Shown: positions 18,220-27,092 of the stretch, one piece after another | Layout of the letters: each line of letters begins with the position of its first letter | Position numbering within the stretch: the first letter of the stretch is position 1 | Source: Bremerella sp. TYQ1 | GTDB lineage: Bacteria > Planctomycetota > Planctomycetia > Pirellulales > Pirellulaceae | Assembly (NCBI RefSeq): GCF_020150455.1 | Contig: NZ_CP083740.1 | Coordinates: 3,782,001-3,846,000 of the forward strand | Direction: 5' to 3' | Length of the DNA stretch: 64,000 bases | Made by a program: the position numbers and the translations under genes | The notes under the pieces: model-generated | What the model was told of the DNA's origin: nothing | Databases searched by the model: none | What the model saw: only the letters and a program-made list of their open reading frames with translations

Positions 18220-18831
18220 TCAAACGTCTCGCAACCGGGAAACCGCTTCCCGAGCACGGACGAGGAAGTCTGTCTTTGGCTCGCCATTTTCCAGCCAAAT
18301 GGGCGGTCCGAAGATTACGCGACTAAGCAAAGGAACCGGAAGGTATTCACCCTTCGGTAAAATGCGTGTCATATTGTCGACATAGACAGGAACAAGTTCC
18401 AGGTCGGGTCGCTTCTTTGCCAGGTAAAAAAGCCCACTTTTAAAGTTCCGCAACGTCGTTCCGTCGTTCCGGCTTCCCTCGGGAAAGATGATCGCCGAGT
18501 ATTTGTCGCCGATCTCTTGTAGCATCGATTCAACAGGGCTGCGGTGAACTTTGATGTTCTCGCGATCGATCAACATCGCATTCAGCGAGCGAGCCAGATA
18601 GCGGCGAAACCACCCCCGGTCCCAATAGTCTTTCGCGGCGACCGGTTTCGTCAGTTCTCGGCAATGCTTCGGCAGCGAAGCCCAAATGATGACGGCGTCG
18701 ATATGGCTGGTGTGGTTCGCAAAATAGATCCGCTGGCAGGTGTCGGGGTGGCAATCCACCCAGCGGACACTGCTTCCGGCGACAACTTTCGCCAGACCAG
18801 CCAAGAACGGACCCGTTAAGTTGACCTTCAC
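18220..18831 (-). CDS. plsC: 1-acyl-glycerol-3-phosphate acyltransferase (PlsC-like)
   Basis: 203 residues. Catalytic block I NHTSHID (HxxxxD) near residues 39-45 and block III FPEGSR near 118-123 are intact, with a short hydrophobic N-terminus and block IV-like VPVYVDN. The enzyme acylates lysophosphatidic acid, or another glycerol phosphate acceptor, at the membrane. It is first in a two-gene unit with cdsA. The length is short but normal for this subgroup. A role in another acyl transfer cannot be excluded from sequence. Confidence 0.85.
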   Translation of the reverse strand: MKVNLTGPFLAGLAKVVAGSSVRWVDCHPDTCQRIYFANHTSHIDAVIIWASLPKHCRELTKPVAAKDYWDRGWFRRYLARSLNAMLIDRENIKVHRSPVESMLQEIGDKYSAIIFPEGSRNDGTTLRNFKSGLFYLAKKRPDLELVPVYVDNMTRILPKGEYLPVPLLSRVIFGPPIWLENGEPKTDFLVRAREAVSRLRDV

Positions 18832-18955
18832 CTTGCTTCGGAACCCTGAGCCAAAGAAACCTACGTGCGCGACAGCATCGATTCCCCTTATGGTATCGCG
18901 CGGCGACGGTTACGACTAGCGGCCCGACAAGCGAAACTCTTGTGCTGACTGAGGT

Positions 18956-20182
18956 TTACGATGCCTTCACATCTGACGTCTGGGGCAGCAGAACGGCATT
19001 GGAAGAGGGCTGACGCGCCGCATGCAGCGCCGCTTGAACCTTCTGGCGATAAACGCCGCTGATTAAGTCCTGGTACCCCGCCACCATGGCGTCGAGCGAG
19101 CCATACCGCAGCACTTTGGCCCGAGCAGACTGGCCCATCGCTTCTCGGAGCGACGCATCTTGCATGATGCGAAGCATCGCGTCGGCCGTTTGATCGAGAT
19201 TGCTGGCTTCGACCAACACACCATTTTCGCCGTCGTCGATTGCATCGGGGATGCTCCCCACGCGAGGGGCAACGACCGGCAAGTTCATTGACATTGCCTC
19301 GAGAATCGAGACCGGACTGGCTTCGTTTTTCGATGTCAACGCGAAGCAGTCCATCCCCGACAGAAGCTCCGGAATGTCGCTGCGGCTACCCATCATCGTG
19401 ATATGATCGGCAATTCCCAGTTCATCTCGCAGTGCTTCAATACCAGGTCGCTCCGGCCCATCTCCGATGATCACGTAATGGGTGTTCGGGCAGTGCTTGA
19501 TCACCCTGGCGGCTGATTTCAGAAACAATGCGTGATCTTTCTCCGGACGCAGCGCAGCGACAATTCCGCAAACAACGGTGTCTTCGGCGACACCCCAATC
19601 GGCACGCACGCGGCGACGGATCTCTTCGCTGCGGACGAAACGATCGGTATCGATACCGTTGGGAATGACGGTCACTTTTTCAGTGGGGAAACCTTCGACG
19701 TCGACTAGATGCTTGCCATGCGGAGCTGCGACACCAATGAAGCGGTCGGTGATCGACGTCAGACGACGATTGAGCCAGTTGATCGAGTCAGGCCATCCAG
19801 TCGAATGAATTGCCGAAGCAACCACGGGAACGCCGGCAAGCCATGCACAGAGTCGGCCCCAGAACATCTTGTCGCCGGCGCCGACGGTCACCACGGCGTC
19901 GATTTCGCGAATCGAGAACAGCTGCGTCAGTCGCGGGACAACGCGCAGATCGTACTTGCCGCTAAGCATGTTGTGGAACGTGGGAACTTCCTGCTGCATC
20001 TCTTCCCCCAAAGGGCCGAGCTCTTTCATGCAGCACAGTTCCGGAGCGAAGCGGCTGCGATCCATCCGCCGGATCAAGTTGACCAGCAACGTTTCCGCGC
20101 CACCGACCGGCATGCTGGTCACCATGTACATGACCTTCAATGGGCCGCGGCTGTCGATCGGCAAGTGGGTTCGTCGTCGCAT
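18956..20182 (-). CDS. Glycosyltransferase family 4 (GT-B)
   Basis: 408 residues. The N-terminal lobe starts with MYMVTSMPVGGAETLLVNLI, the usual GT4 acceptor-side loop. The C-terminal nucleotide-sugar lobe has VIPNGIDTDRF, GDGPERPGIEAL and the E-x7-E motif EASPVSILE followed by AMSMNLPVVA. It should add a sugar to a lipid-linked intermediate on the cytoplasmic face of the membrane. It is the last gene of a four-gene minus-strand run (acetyltransferase, deacetylase, flippase, GT4) and lies 27 bases after the flippase. Donor and acceptor are unknown. In the holdfast comparison it would be the HfsG/HfsL-type transferase. Confidence 0.9.
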   Translation of the reverse strand: MRRRTHLPIDSRGPLKVMYMVTSMPVGGAETLLVNLIRRMDRSRFAPELCCMKELGPLGEEMQQEVPTFHNMLSGKYDLRVVPRLTQLFSIREIDAVVTVGAGDKMFWGRLCAWLAGVPVVASAIHSTGWPDSINWLNRRLTSITDRFIGVAAPHGKHLVDVEGFPTEKVTVIPNGIDTDRFVRSEEIRRRVRADWGVAEDTVVCGIVAALRPEKDHALFLKSAARVIKHCPNTHYVIIGDGPERPGIEALRDELGIADHITMMGSRSDIPELLSGMDCFALTSKNEASPVSILEAMSMNLPVVAPRVGSIPDAIDDGENGVLVEASNLDQTADAMLRIMQDASLREAMGQSARAKVLRYGSLDAMVAGYQDLISGVYRQKVQAALHAARQPSSNAVLLPQTSDVKAS

Positions 20183-20209
20183 CGTATTTCCCTCTCGGTC
20201 TCTTCTTCT

Positions 20210-21730
20210 TTACGATTGGAATCGCTTGGTCAGGACGCTCAAGCCATCGAGCAGCGTTCGCTTTTCTTGTTCGTTGAAAACCCAGTTCGCGGCGAAAGCT
20301 TGCCATAGCAAAACAATCCAAACCGCCATGGCAGTGGCCCAGCCGAAGCCCAATAGCAATGGAGCCGCGGCAAGTAAGATCGTTGATTTCTGAACTTCCA
20401 TCCCGTGCCGTTTCGCGAGATAAAGGGCCAGCACAATCGCGATGGCGTTGGCCAATGCCGTGGCAACGACCGCCCCAGTTAGTCCCCACATCGGCAGCAG
20501 CATGGCGTTGAGAGCCACGTTGGATGCAAGCCCGACGCCAAACACAATCGCCCCCGCATAGGTCTTCTCGGCACAGCAAAAATAAAGCATCGCGCACCCG
20601 CTGAGGCTGTACCATACGCAGTAGGTCAGCGTCCACGGCAACACGGCTAAACCGCCGCTGTATTTTCCTTCGAAGACATGCTCGAACAAAAATGGCGCCG
20701 TGAGTCCGATCACCATCGCGCCTGCCATCATGACCATCGCGGCGGTTTTCAGCAGCAAATTGAGTTGATCGGAAACCTGCTTGTGTTCGCCTCGTTCCCA
20801 GTCAGCCGAGAGATGCGGCAAGAGGATTCCGCCGAACAAGTTTGCCACCGCCACCATCAACCATGGCACGACGCGGCTACTATGATAGTCACCCACGAGC
20901 GTGATACTTTGTTCCGGCGAAAGCCCGCTGAAGTGAACGATCATGTAGCGGTCGACCACTTCAAACAAGTTGGAAAGCAGATTGATCGCCCACAGCCAGG
21001 CAGCAAACGGAAGCAGCTTTCGCCAGAACTCCGACTGCATCGGCACGCTGTCGCAAAGAGGCAACTGCCGCCAATCACGCAGCAGCACGACACCGCCCAG
21101 CACAACGGTCACGCTGCACGCGATGCCGTACGAAATGATGACGCTTTCGGCTGAGGATTCGTACCACAGCAGCAAACCTAAACCGACCGAAGCAAACAGC
21201 ACGCTATTAACGAACTGCAGCGCCGAGACCGTTCGCATTTGCCGCATGGCGATAAACAGTTCGACGAAATAGTTGAATCCCACCACCGACACCAGCGTGA
21301 GCGACACGACAGGAATGATCGGGGCCAGGCTGCCATCTTTAAACAGAATGACGGCCGCTTGCTCATGAAACACCCACAACAAACTGCAGCCCACCGCGGA
21401 GAGCACCACGGTCGCGATCGTTGTACGGCGGAGGAACGTACGGAGCTGTCCTTTTTGGCGGAAGTGTTCGACGTAACGGCCAAACGAACCAGGAATCCCC
21501 AGCACGACCAGTGGCCCGGCAAGCATGAGGAACCCGAACACTAAGTCCCAAAGTCCCAACTGTTCGGCAGGTAGCCAGCGGCAAAACAGCACGCCGCGTA
21601 CGAAGCCGATGCCACGCTGAAACACCGTCAGCATCGCCAACAGCAACATGCTTTCGGCCAACGATGTTGTTTGATAGCTCGGACTGCCGGAAACTTCAAC
21701 CGATTTATCGAGCGTGGATGCGCTGCTCAT
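20210..21730 (-). CDS. Polysaccharide flippase (Wzx/MOP superfamily)
   Basis: 506 residues with about 12-14 membrane helices in the MOP fold. The N-terminal helices with FQRGIGFVRGVLFCRWLP and the later VVDRYMIVHFSG are typical of Wzx-type oligosaccharide-lipid flippases. It would move the lipid-linked repeat unit to the periplasmic side for polymerisation by the Wzy-like protein at 25684-27087. Its start overlaps the end of the deacetylase gene by 4 bases, so they are translationally coupled. In the holdfast comparison it is the HfsF counterpart. Confidence 0.88.
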   Translation of the reverse strand: MSSASTLDKSVEVSGSPSYQTTSLAESMLLLAMLTVFQRGIGFVRGVLFCRWLPAEQLGLWDLVFGFLMLAGPLVVLGIPGSFGRYVEHFRQKGQLRTFLRRTTIATVVLSAVGCSLLWVFHEQAAVILFKDGSLAPIIPVVSLTLVSVVGFNYFVELFIAMRQMRTVSALQFVNSVLFASVGLGLLLWYESSAESVIISYGIACSVTVVLGGVVLLRDWRQLPLCDSVPMQSEFWRKLLPFAAWLWAINLLSNLFEVVDRYMIVHFSGLSPEQSITLVGDYHSSRVVPWLMVAVANLFGGILLPHLSADWERGEHKQVSDQLNLLLKTAAMVMMAGAMVIGLTAPFLFEHVFEGKYSGGLAVLPWTLTYCVWYSLSGCAMLYFCCAEKTYAGAIVFGVGLASNVALNAMLLPMWGLTGAVVATALANAIAIVLALYLAKRHGMEVQKSTILLAAAPLLLGFGWATAMAVWIVLLWQAFAANWVFNEQEKRTLLDGLSVLTKRFQS

Positions 21731-22596
21731 GCGTCGCCTCCATTCGCCGTCGATAATTTCGAGTAGCGCGGCTGGAATCGAGTCACGCCGTGCACTTTAC
21801 GAGGGTCGACCGTCAACCAATTTCGCAGTCGCGAAAGTTCTGGATCGCCATGAATTCGTTGGATGTGATAAGGGTCGTCGCCTGGGAAGTTGTAGCCCCC
21901 GTACGCAGAGCAAAAGCCTTGAATGCCATGCTCGCGCAGCATGTTGATCGCCACGTCGTTCAAGTTGGCATGCTGCCCGAACGGAAATGCAAAGTAGCGA
22001 ATCGGCTGCTCGACCAACGCTTCCAGTTCATACGTTGCATCGATCACTTCCGACTGCAGCAGCGCATGGTCATGGATCTTCCCGACATCAGGATGCGTTC
22101 GCGTATGGCCGCCAATTTCAATCACGCCGCTGGCCACCATCGCTCGAAGCTCGTCGACCGAATTAGGCCTGGCATTGATCCCCAACTTCGCGTCGTGCGG
22201 AAACGGTTTACCGGTCAAAACGTTATCGAGCGTGACAAAGTAAGTCGCCGGCATTTCGCGGCTTATCAGCTCGTGGATGGCTTGATCGCTGTTGTCGCCG
22301 TAGCCGTCGTCAAAGGTAATCGCCACGCACGGTTTTCGGTTCATCCGAAATGCGACACGGCGTTGGGCTTCGGCCAGGGAGACCACTTCCAGATGCGATT
22401 GCAACCAATCTAAATGGCGTTTGAAATCGTCGTTACGGATCGTCCATTCGGTCACGTTTTGGTCGGCGACACGATGGTAGAACAAGACCATCACCGGAGC
22501 CATGCCGACGCGCGCGCGGACGTGGCGAAACCGGGCCCGCCAAGGCCAAGTTGCCGCGTAGTATCCGTCGATCAGGCTTCCCTTGATGCTGTGCAT
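21727..22596 (-). CDS. Polysaccharide deacetylase (NodB fold, CE4)
   Basis: 289 residues. CE4 motifs are complete: TFDDGY (motif 1, catalytic Asp and metal Asp) near residue 94, HTRTHP (motif 2, metal His pair) near 162 and FAFPFG (motif 3) near 206. There is no signal peptide, so action is probably on a cytoplasmic or membrane-associated intermediate, as for Caulobacter HfsH, or export is by another route. It overlaps the flippase gene by 4 bases and follows the acetyltransferase by 10, placing deacetylation and acetylation of the same glycan in one operon. Confidence 0.9.
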   Translation of the reverse strand: MHSIKGSLIDGYYAATWPWRARFRHVRARVGMAPVMVLFYHRVADQNVTEWTIRNDDFKRHLDWLQSHLEVVSLAEAQRRVAFRMNRKPCVAITFDDGYGDNSDQAIHELISREMPATYFVTLDNVLTGKPFPHDAKLGINARPNSVDELRAMVASGVIEIGGHTRTHPDVGKIHDHALLQSEVIDATYELEALVEQPIRYFAFPFGQHANLNDVAINMLREHGIQGFCSAYGGYNFPGDDPYHIQRIHGDPELSRLRNWLTVDPRKVHGVTRFQPRYSKLSTANGGDA

Positions 22597-22606
22597 GAAT
22601 GCGTAT

Positions 22607-23746
22607 CTAGCTTTTTCCGAGCGAGGCTTTGAACCAGGTTTTCACTTGGTCCTTCGTGCTCCAAATGCCGTGGCGAATGAGCCCGAAGGTGGTATTCGGA
22701 ACGATGCGTAACGTCTCGCAAGCCGATGGCTCGGCTCGCCAATGAGCTTTGTAGGGTTCGTCGCCACGCAGGAAGTCGACTGCCGTTTTGCCTTCTTCAA
22801 TCGCCCGGCGAATGACGGCAATCTGCATCAAGCTGCCTGGCTCGTCGGATAGACGATCGGGATCGATGCCGGCTTGATAGGCGTATGCGATAGTTTCGCT
22901 GGGAAAATGAATCTCGGCGGCGACCGGACTTCCATCCAGTTCAAGCCACAGGATCTCGCATTGGCCGTTCTCCATCATCTCGCGCGAGGCTTCGTGCAGA
23001 AACTTCGTAAAGCGGTCTGAAGCAAAGCAACCTGGCTGATCGAGCGATTGCCGGCGTCGCATGTGTAAGTCGATCAGAATGGGCATCGCTTCGTCGAGCG
23101 TGTCGGCATCGCGACAAACTTTCAGCTGGCAACGATCGGTATCGAGCACGCGGCTGATGTGTCGACGAATTTGCTTGCGATGCGACTTCGACTGCTGCAT
23201 CTCGAAGTCGTACCATGAATCTGGCAACTGCAGTCGCCAACAATTCTGAGCAGGCAGACGGCGAACCATCGCATGACAATGTGTCAGGCGTTCGCTCAGC
23301 GAAGACGCGTTCCGAGCATCTTGCGGCAGGCTATCCCACTCCATCGCATCCCACGCATCGGAAGTGGTCAGCGCCTCTTGCAGCCAATCGACGAGAAGCG
23401 GCATCACCCGCTGCGTTTCTTGCGGATCGACAAGGATATCGAGATAGTCACTACAGACATCGCCATCGCCCAGAAAACGGATCGTACGGCCGCCGGAAGT
23501 CAGCGGCGTGCAGTACCAAGGAGCAAGTCCGATGAGGCGTTCTTCATCAAAGATGCTGAGGACGTACAGCTGACGATCGGCGCCGTAGTGGTTCCACCAC
23601 GACATCATCCATTCGTAGCTGCGAAATGGCACACCTTCGGCCAACGCATTCCAGGCTGGGCGAAGCTGGGCAATCGATTGTGGGTCGGAAAATCGTTCGA
23701 CGTGCATGTGCTTTTGTGGGGACGAAGCCATGAAACTGTCTGGCAT
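22607..23746 (-). CDS. CelD/BcsL-type GNAT acetyltransferase (FemAB/HfsK-like)
   Basis: 379 residues of the double-GNAT BioF2/FemAB-like family (protein involved in cellulose biosynthesis, CelD). Family traits seen are the early RSYEWMMSWWNHYG, the central SHRKQIRRHISRVL and the late DFLRGDEPYKAHWRAEP. These enzymes acylate polysaccharide precursors; Caulobacter HfsK is a holdfast example. Alternatives are FemAB proteins of exosortase-linked gene clusters, but no exosortase is seen here. It is the first gene of the minus-strand polysaccharide run; the divergent + operon starts 406 bases away. Start could be residue 1, 6 or 14 of the frame used. Confidence 0.8.
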   Translation of the reverse strand: MPDSFMASSPQKHMHVERFSDPQSIAQLRPAWNALAEGVPFRSYEWMMSWWNHYGADRQLYVLSIFDEERLIGLAPWYCTPLTSGGRTIRFLGDGDVCSDYLDILVDPQETQRVMPLLVDWLQEALTTSDAWDAMEWDSLPQDARNASSLSERLTHCHAMVRRLPAQNCWRLQLPDSWYDFEMQQSKSHRKQIRRHISRVLDTDRCQLKVCRDADTLDEAMPILIDLHMRRRQSLDQPGCFASDRFTKFLHEASREMMENGQCEILWLELDGSPVAAEIHFPSETIAYAYQAGIDPDRLSDEPGSLMQIAVIRRAIEEGKTAVDFLRGDEPYKAHWRAEPSACETLRIVPNTTFGLIRHGIWSTKDQVKTWFKASLGKS

Positions 23747-24152
23747 TTGTGTACTAACAAACGCGTACCACTGGTAAATGGTCTCTCAAACATTCGCCAC
23801 CGCTTAGTAAATGCAAACGAACTTGGATCGGTTTGTGCGGGATGCTCCCCCTGTTTTCGGCTGCCGTGTCGTTTCTGCCTCAAGTGTTGCTTTTTCGCCA
23901 CATACGTTGCGTAGATACCACCGCGGCACGCCATGCTGTCTTGCATAGCAAATCGACGTTAAGTCATCTGCGCGTCGGCATTTAACGGAGCTTTATCACG
24001 TACGACGTGCAGTTTGGCATTCCCTTTGCCATTTAGTCCTTACGAATCGGGGTTGTGGGAAGCAGGACCTCCGGCCGAATGGCTGCGTCTTGCTTCCCGC
24101 ACCTTTTTTATTGCCCCTGCCTGAACGACTTCTTCTGCGAGACTAGCAACCA
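23747..24152. other. Divergent control region of the polysaccharide locus
   Basis: 406 noncoding bases between two divergent polysaccharide operons, which must hold both promoters. On the + side it contains a strong intrinsic terminator (24055-24109) placed before the first gene, making a leader of regulatory interest. No convincing open frame is seen. Confidence 0.6.
24055..24109 (+). terminator. Intrinsic terminator in the leader of the Wzz/Wzy/GT operon
   Basis: Stem of up to 14 pairs: GTGGGAAGCAGGAC (24055-24068) with GTCTTGCTTCCCGC (24087-24100), including two G-U pairs, plus an inner GGCC-type stem. It is followed after ACC by six Ts (24104-24109). There is no + strand gene upstream in the window for at least 8 kb that could need it, and the next start codon is only 44 bases further. 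It is therefore placed as an attenuator rather than a gene end. Confidence 0.7.
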
Positions 24153-25622
24153 ATGGGGAGCCTTGCCGACGTTCTTTTCGCTCTCGTCCATTATCGCCTG
24201 CGTTGGATCTTGCCAGCCGCTGCGATCGCATGTGCTGCGTTGATTTATGCCACGCTGAAACCCAGTAGCTGGGAAGCCACGCAAGCCATCGTCCTGCGCG
24301 ACGAAGCGGTGAGCAGCCTCGGCCGACCAGGGCAGTTTTCTGGCGTTGAAGAAATGAAGCATGCCCAGGAAACGGTCCTGCAGTTGGCCCGATCGCGTGA
24401 GGTAGTGCAGTCGGCACTGAAAAGCTTAGGTCCCCCGGAAAACAGTTGGTCGACCGCTGCGTGGCCCAGCAAAGAAGACATTGCCGCCGCACGCGAAACG
24501 ATCGGTGTGCATTCTCCTAGTGGTACCGAATTCGGCACGACCGAAATGCTATATATCCGCGTCGAAGCCGACTCCCCGGAACGAGCTCGACAATTGAATG
24601 AACTGATCTGCGCCGGTCTCGATCGGCAGCTGGGCAAGATGCGAAACGATCGCGCGGAGAGTCTTGTCGCGGAACTGGCACACCGCGAACGCCAAGCGGC
24701 TAAAGCGCTGAATCGTGTTACCCAAAGGCTTTCCGCCATGGAAGAGAAAGTCGGAACCGATCTGGCTGAGCTGCGCATTTTGAACGAAGTTGGCTCCGGC
24801 AATGGGAATCTTCGTGAGCAAATGGTGCAGATCAAAAACGAGCTCCGCACCGCCATGGCCGATCAACAAAGCTCGCAGAGACTTTTAGAGATCTTGGAAA
24901 CGGCTCAGGAAAACACGAGTGAATTGATTGCCACGCCGAATCAATTGTTGGAATCGCAGCCTTCGTTAAAGCGTCTGAAAGATGGCCTGATTGACGCTCA
25001 GCTTCAGTCGGCGAAGCTGGAGGGAACACGTACTGAAAACCACCCAAGCGTCGTCGCGGCAAGACATTCTGAAACAGAGATCCGCGAGCATTTGCACCAG
25101 GAAATTGCCGTAGCCATCCGCAGCTTGAATGCCGACCGTAGTGTTAACGAAAGCCGCATGATTCAGCTGCAAACAATGCTGAACGATGTCAGCGAGCGAA
25201 TGACGAAACTTGCTTCGCTACGAGCAGGCTATAACAACGTCGTAGCGGAAGTGCGTGAGAAGAATGAGAAGCTGACGCGTATTCGCACCGATTTGGCCGA
25301 TGCGAATTCGTCGGTCGAAGCGGCCACGACGACCAGTTTGATCACGCAAGTCAGTGGTACCGAAGTGAGCGATTACCCTGTCGGTCCTTCCCGAAAAGCC
25401 ATCGTTGCCGCCGGCGTGCTCGGCGGCGTGGCCGTGGGGCTAGGGATTCTCTTTCTGACGGTACCCTCGCTGTCGGCATCATCGGCACAATCAGCACAAC
25501 CGGCAACCTCCAGCACGAATGACGCAACGGGAGATCAATCGGCGGCCCCTGATGCAGGGCATGGCCTATCTTTGAAGGAAGCTTTATTCCACTTGGCTCA
25601 CCGGAGCCCTTCCCCGAACTAG
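24153..25622 (+). CDS. Chain-length determinant (Wzz/HfsA-like), no kinase domain
   Basis: 489 residues. One membrane helix lies near the N-terminus (about 16-35) and one near the C-terminus (about 405-430), with a long periplasmic helical region between them containing heptad patterns. This is the Wzz/polysaccharide co-polymerase layout. There is no Walker A tyrosine-kinase domain; the last ~65 residues are a Ser/Ala-rich cytoplasmic tail. It should set the length of the exported glycan with the Wzy-like protein encoded 61 bases downstream. An intrinsic terminator precedes it by 44 bases. The ribosome site is weak (GCGAGACTAGC), so translation may be modest. No outer-membrane Wza-type gene is in the window. 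Confidence 0.8.
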   Translation: MGSLADVLFALVHYRLRWILPAAAIACAALIYATLKPSSWEATQAIVLRDEAVSSLGRPGQFSGVEEMKHAQETVLQLARSREVVQSALKSLGPPENSWSTAAWPSKEDIAAARETIGVHSPSGTEFGTTEMLYIRVEADSPERARQLNELICAGLDRQLGKMRNDRAESLVAELAHRERQAAKALNRVTQRLSAMEEKVGTDLAELRILNEVGSGNGNLREQMVQIKNELRTAMADQQSSQRLLEILETAQENTSELIATPNQLLESQPSLKRLKDGLIDAQLQSAKLEGTRTENHPSVVAARHSETEIREHLHQEIAVAIRSLNADRSVNESRMIQLQTMLNDVSERMTKLASLRAGYNNVVAEVREKNEKLTRIRTDLADANSSVEAATTTSLITQVSGTEVSDYPVGPSRKAIVAAGVLGGVAVGLGILFLTVPSLSASSAQSAQPATSSTNDATGDQSAAPDAGHGLSLKEALFHLAHRSPSPN

Positions 25623-25683
25623 TTCCCGTTTTCAAACTTTCGCCGCTCGGCACGATTGAAAACGGCTCGCTGAAGACGTTTTC

Positions 25684-27087
25684 ATGACCGCCATTGTTGC
25701 CATCTTTGCTCTTGTTGGATTGGTTTGGGGAACCATTCTGGCCACGCGCGGCAACTTGCTGTTGGCATGTGTTGGTTTACTCGTCGCGACATCGACGTTC
25801 GGCGTTTACTTTCTGCAGTTTGATCTCGGCGGGATCACGCTTTCGATCGATCGCCTGGCAATTGTGGGCTTGGTGGCGGCCTTCGTTGTGCAGTGGAAGA
25901 TGGGCAAAGTCGAGCTGCGTCCTTGGATGACGCTTGATACGGTAATCGCCCTATTCTTCGGCGTGCTTTTCTTCAATACCTTTACGCATGACTACCGCGA
26001 CATCGCCCCCGGGCAAGTTCCGCCGGTTCAGCACTTGATTAACGGTTACCTGATTCCGCTGGCTGTGTATGTCGTTGCGAGAAATCTGAAATATGACGAA
26101 CAACAGATCGACTGGTTCCTGATGGCGATGACCGCCTTTGGGGTTTACCTGGCGGTGATTGGCGTGCTGGAAGGGCTGGGCCTTTATGGCTTGGTATTCC
26201 CTCGGTACATTGCCGATCCGCAACTAGGGCTGCACTTTGGCCGTGCTCGAGGACCGATGGTGCAATCGGTCAGCTACGGGGTTTATTTGTGCGGCTGTTT
26301 GCTGACGACATGCCTGCTGTGGACGCGCGCGTCGCAGAAGTGGAAGTGGTTTGTCTTCAGCTTGATTCCCCTCTTCCTTGCCGCGATCTTCTTTACCAAA
26401 ACACGAACGGTTTGGGCCGGCTGCGGCTTGAGCTTGATGGCTGGGATCTTCCTGACGATGCGCGGCAAAGCTCGAACCGTTTTGATCGGCGGCATGGTCG
26501 TTTGTGGCATGCTGGCGGTGGTGGCCAAGTCTGATGCCATCATGGGACTGAAGCGAGAAGGCTCTGTTCAAGACACACGACGGTCAGTCAGCATGCGTGC
26601 AAGTTTCACCTACGTTTCGTGGGAAATGTTTCTCGACCGACCGATCCTGGGGCATGGCTTCAGTCAGTTTAAGAAGGCCAAGCTGCCGTATCTTTCCAAT
26701 CGCAACGTCGACTTAGTGCTCGAATCGATCCGCGATTACGACCACCACAACACATTCCTCAGTGTGCTGTGCGATCTTGGCCTGCTGGGTTTCATTCCGT
26801 TTATCACGATGTACGGAATGTGGCTGCACAATGCCTGGCGACAAGCACGTGGCGACTCGCCACCATGGGCGAAAGCAGTCGGCACGCTGGGCGTTGGCGT
26901 CGTGCTAATTGCGTTCTGCCAGATGATCGGCCATGAAATCACCTTCATGCCGTACGACCATTTGCTGATTTTTCTTGTGGCTGGCATGAATGCCGCGTTG
27001 GCATACGACTTTGGATTGTTGCCTCGTTCCCGACACACTGCTTCCACTTCCAACCCCTGGCAGCCACAAGCCGCCGCGCGAGGTTAA
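25684..27087 (+). CDS. O-antigen polymerase/ligase family protein (Wzy-like)
   Basis: 467 residues with about 11-12 membrane helices and one large periplasmic loop. The Wzy_C-type segment is visible: RGPMVQSVSYGVYLCG, FTKTRTVWAGCGLSLM, then SWEMFLDRPILGHGFSQF and the conserved His in DHHNTFLSVLCDLGLLGF. Such proteins polymerise or ligate lipid-linked oligosaccharides in the periplasm. It lies between the Wzz-like gene and the WecG/TagA transferase (6 bases to the next start), so polymerisation is most likely. It corresponds to HfsC/HfsI in the holdfast comparison. Confidence 0.88.
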   Translation: MTAIVAIFALVGLVWGTILATRGNLLLACVGLLVATSTFGVYFLQFDLGGITLSIDRLAIVGLVAAFVVQWKMGKVELRPWMTLDTVIALFFGVLFFNTFTHDYRDIAPGQVPPVQHLINGYLIPLAVYVVARNLKYDEQQIDWFLMAMTAFGVYLAVIGVLEGLGLYGLVFPRYIADPQLGLHFGRARGPMVQSVSYGVYLCGCLLTTCLLWTRASQKWKWFVFSLIPLFLAAIFFTKTRTVWAGCGLSLMAGIFLTMRGKARTVLIGGMVVCGMLAVVAKSDAIMGLKREGSVQDTRRSVSMRASFTYVSWEMFLDRPILGHGFSQFKKAKLPYLSNRNVDLVLESIRDYDHHNTFLSVLCDLGLLGFIPFITMYGMWLHNAWRQARGDSPPWAKAVGTLGVGVVLIAFCQMIGHEITFMPYDHLLIFLVAGMNAALAYDFGLLPRSRHTASTSNPWQPQAAARG

Positions 27088-27092
27088 CCATC

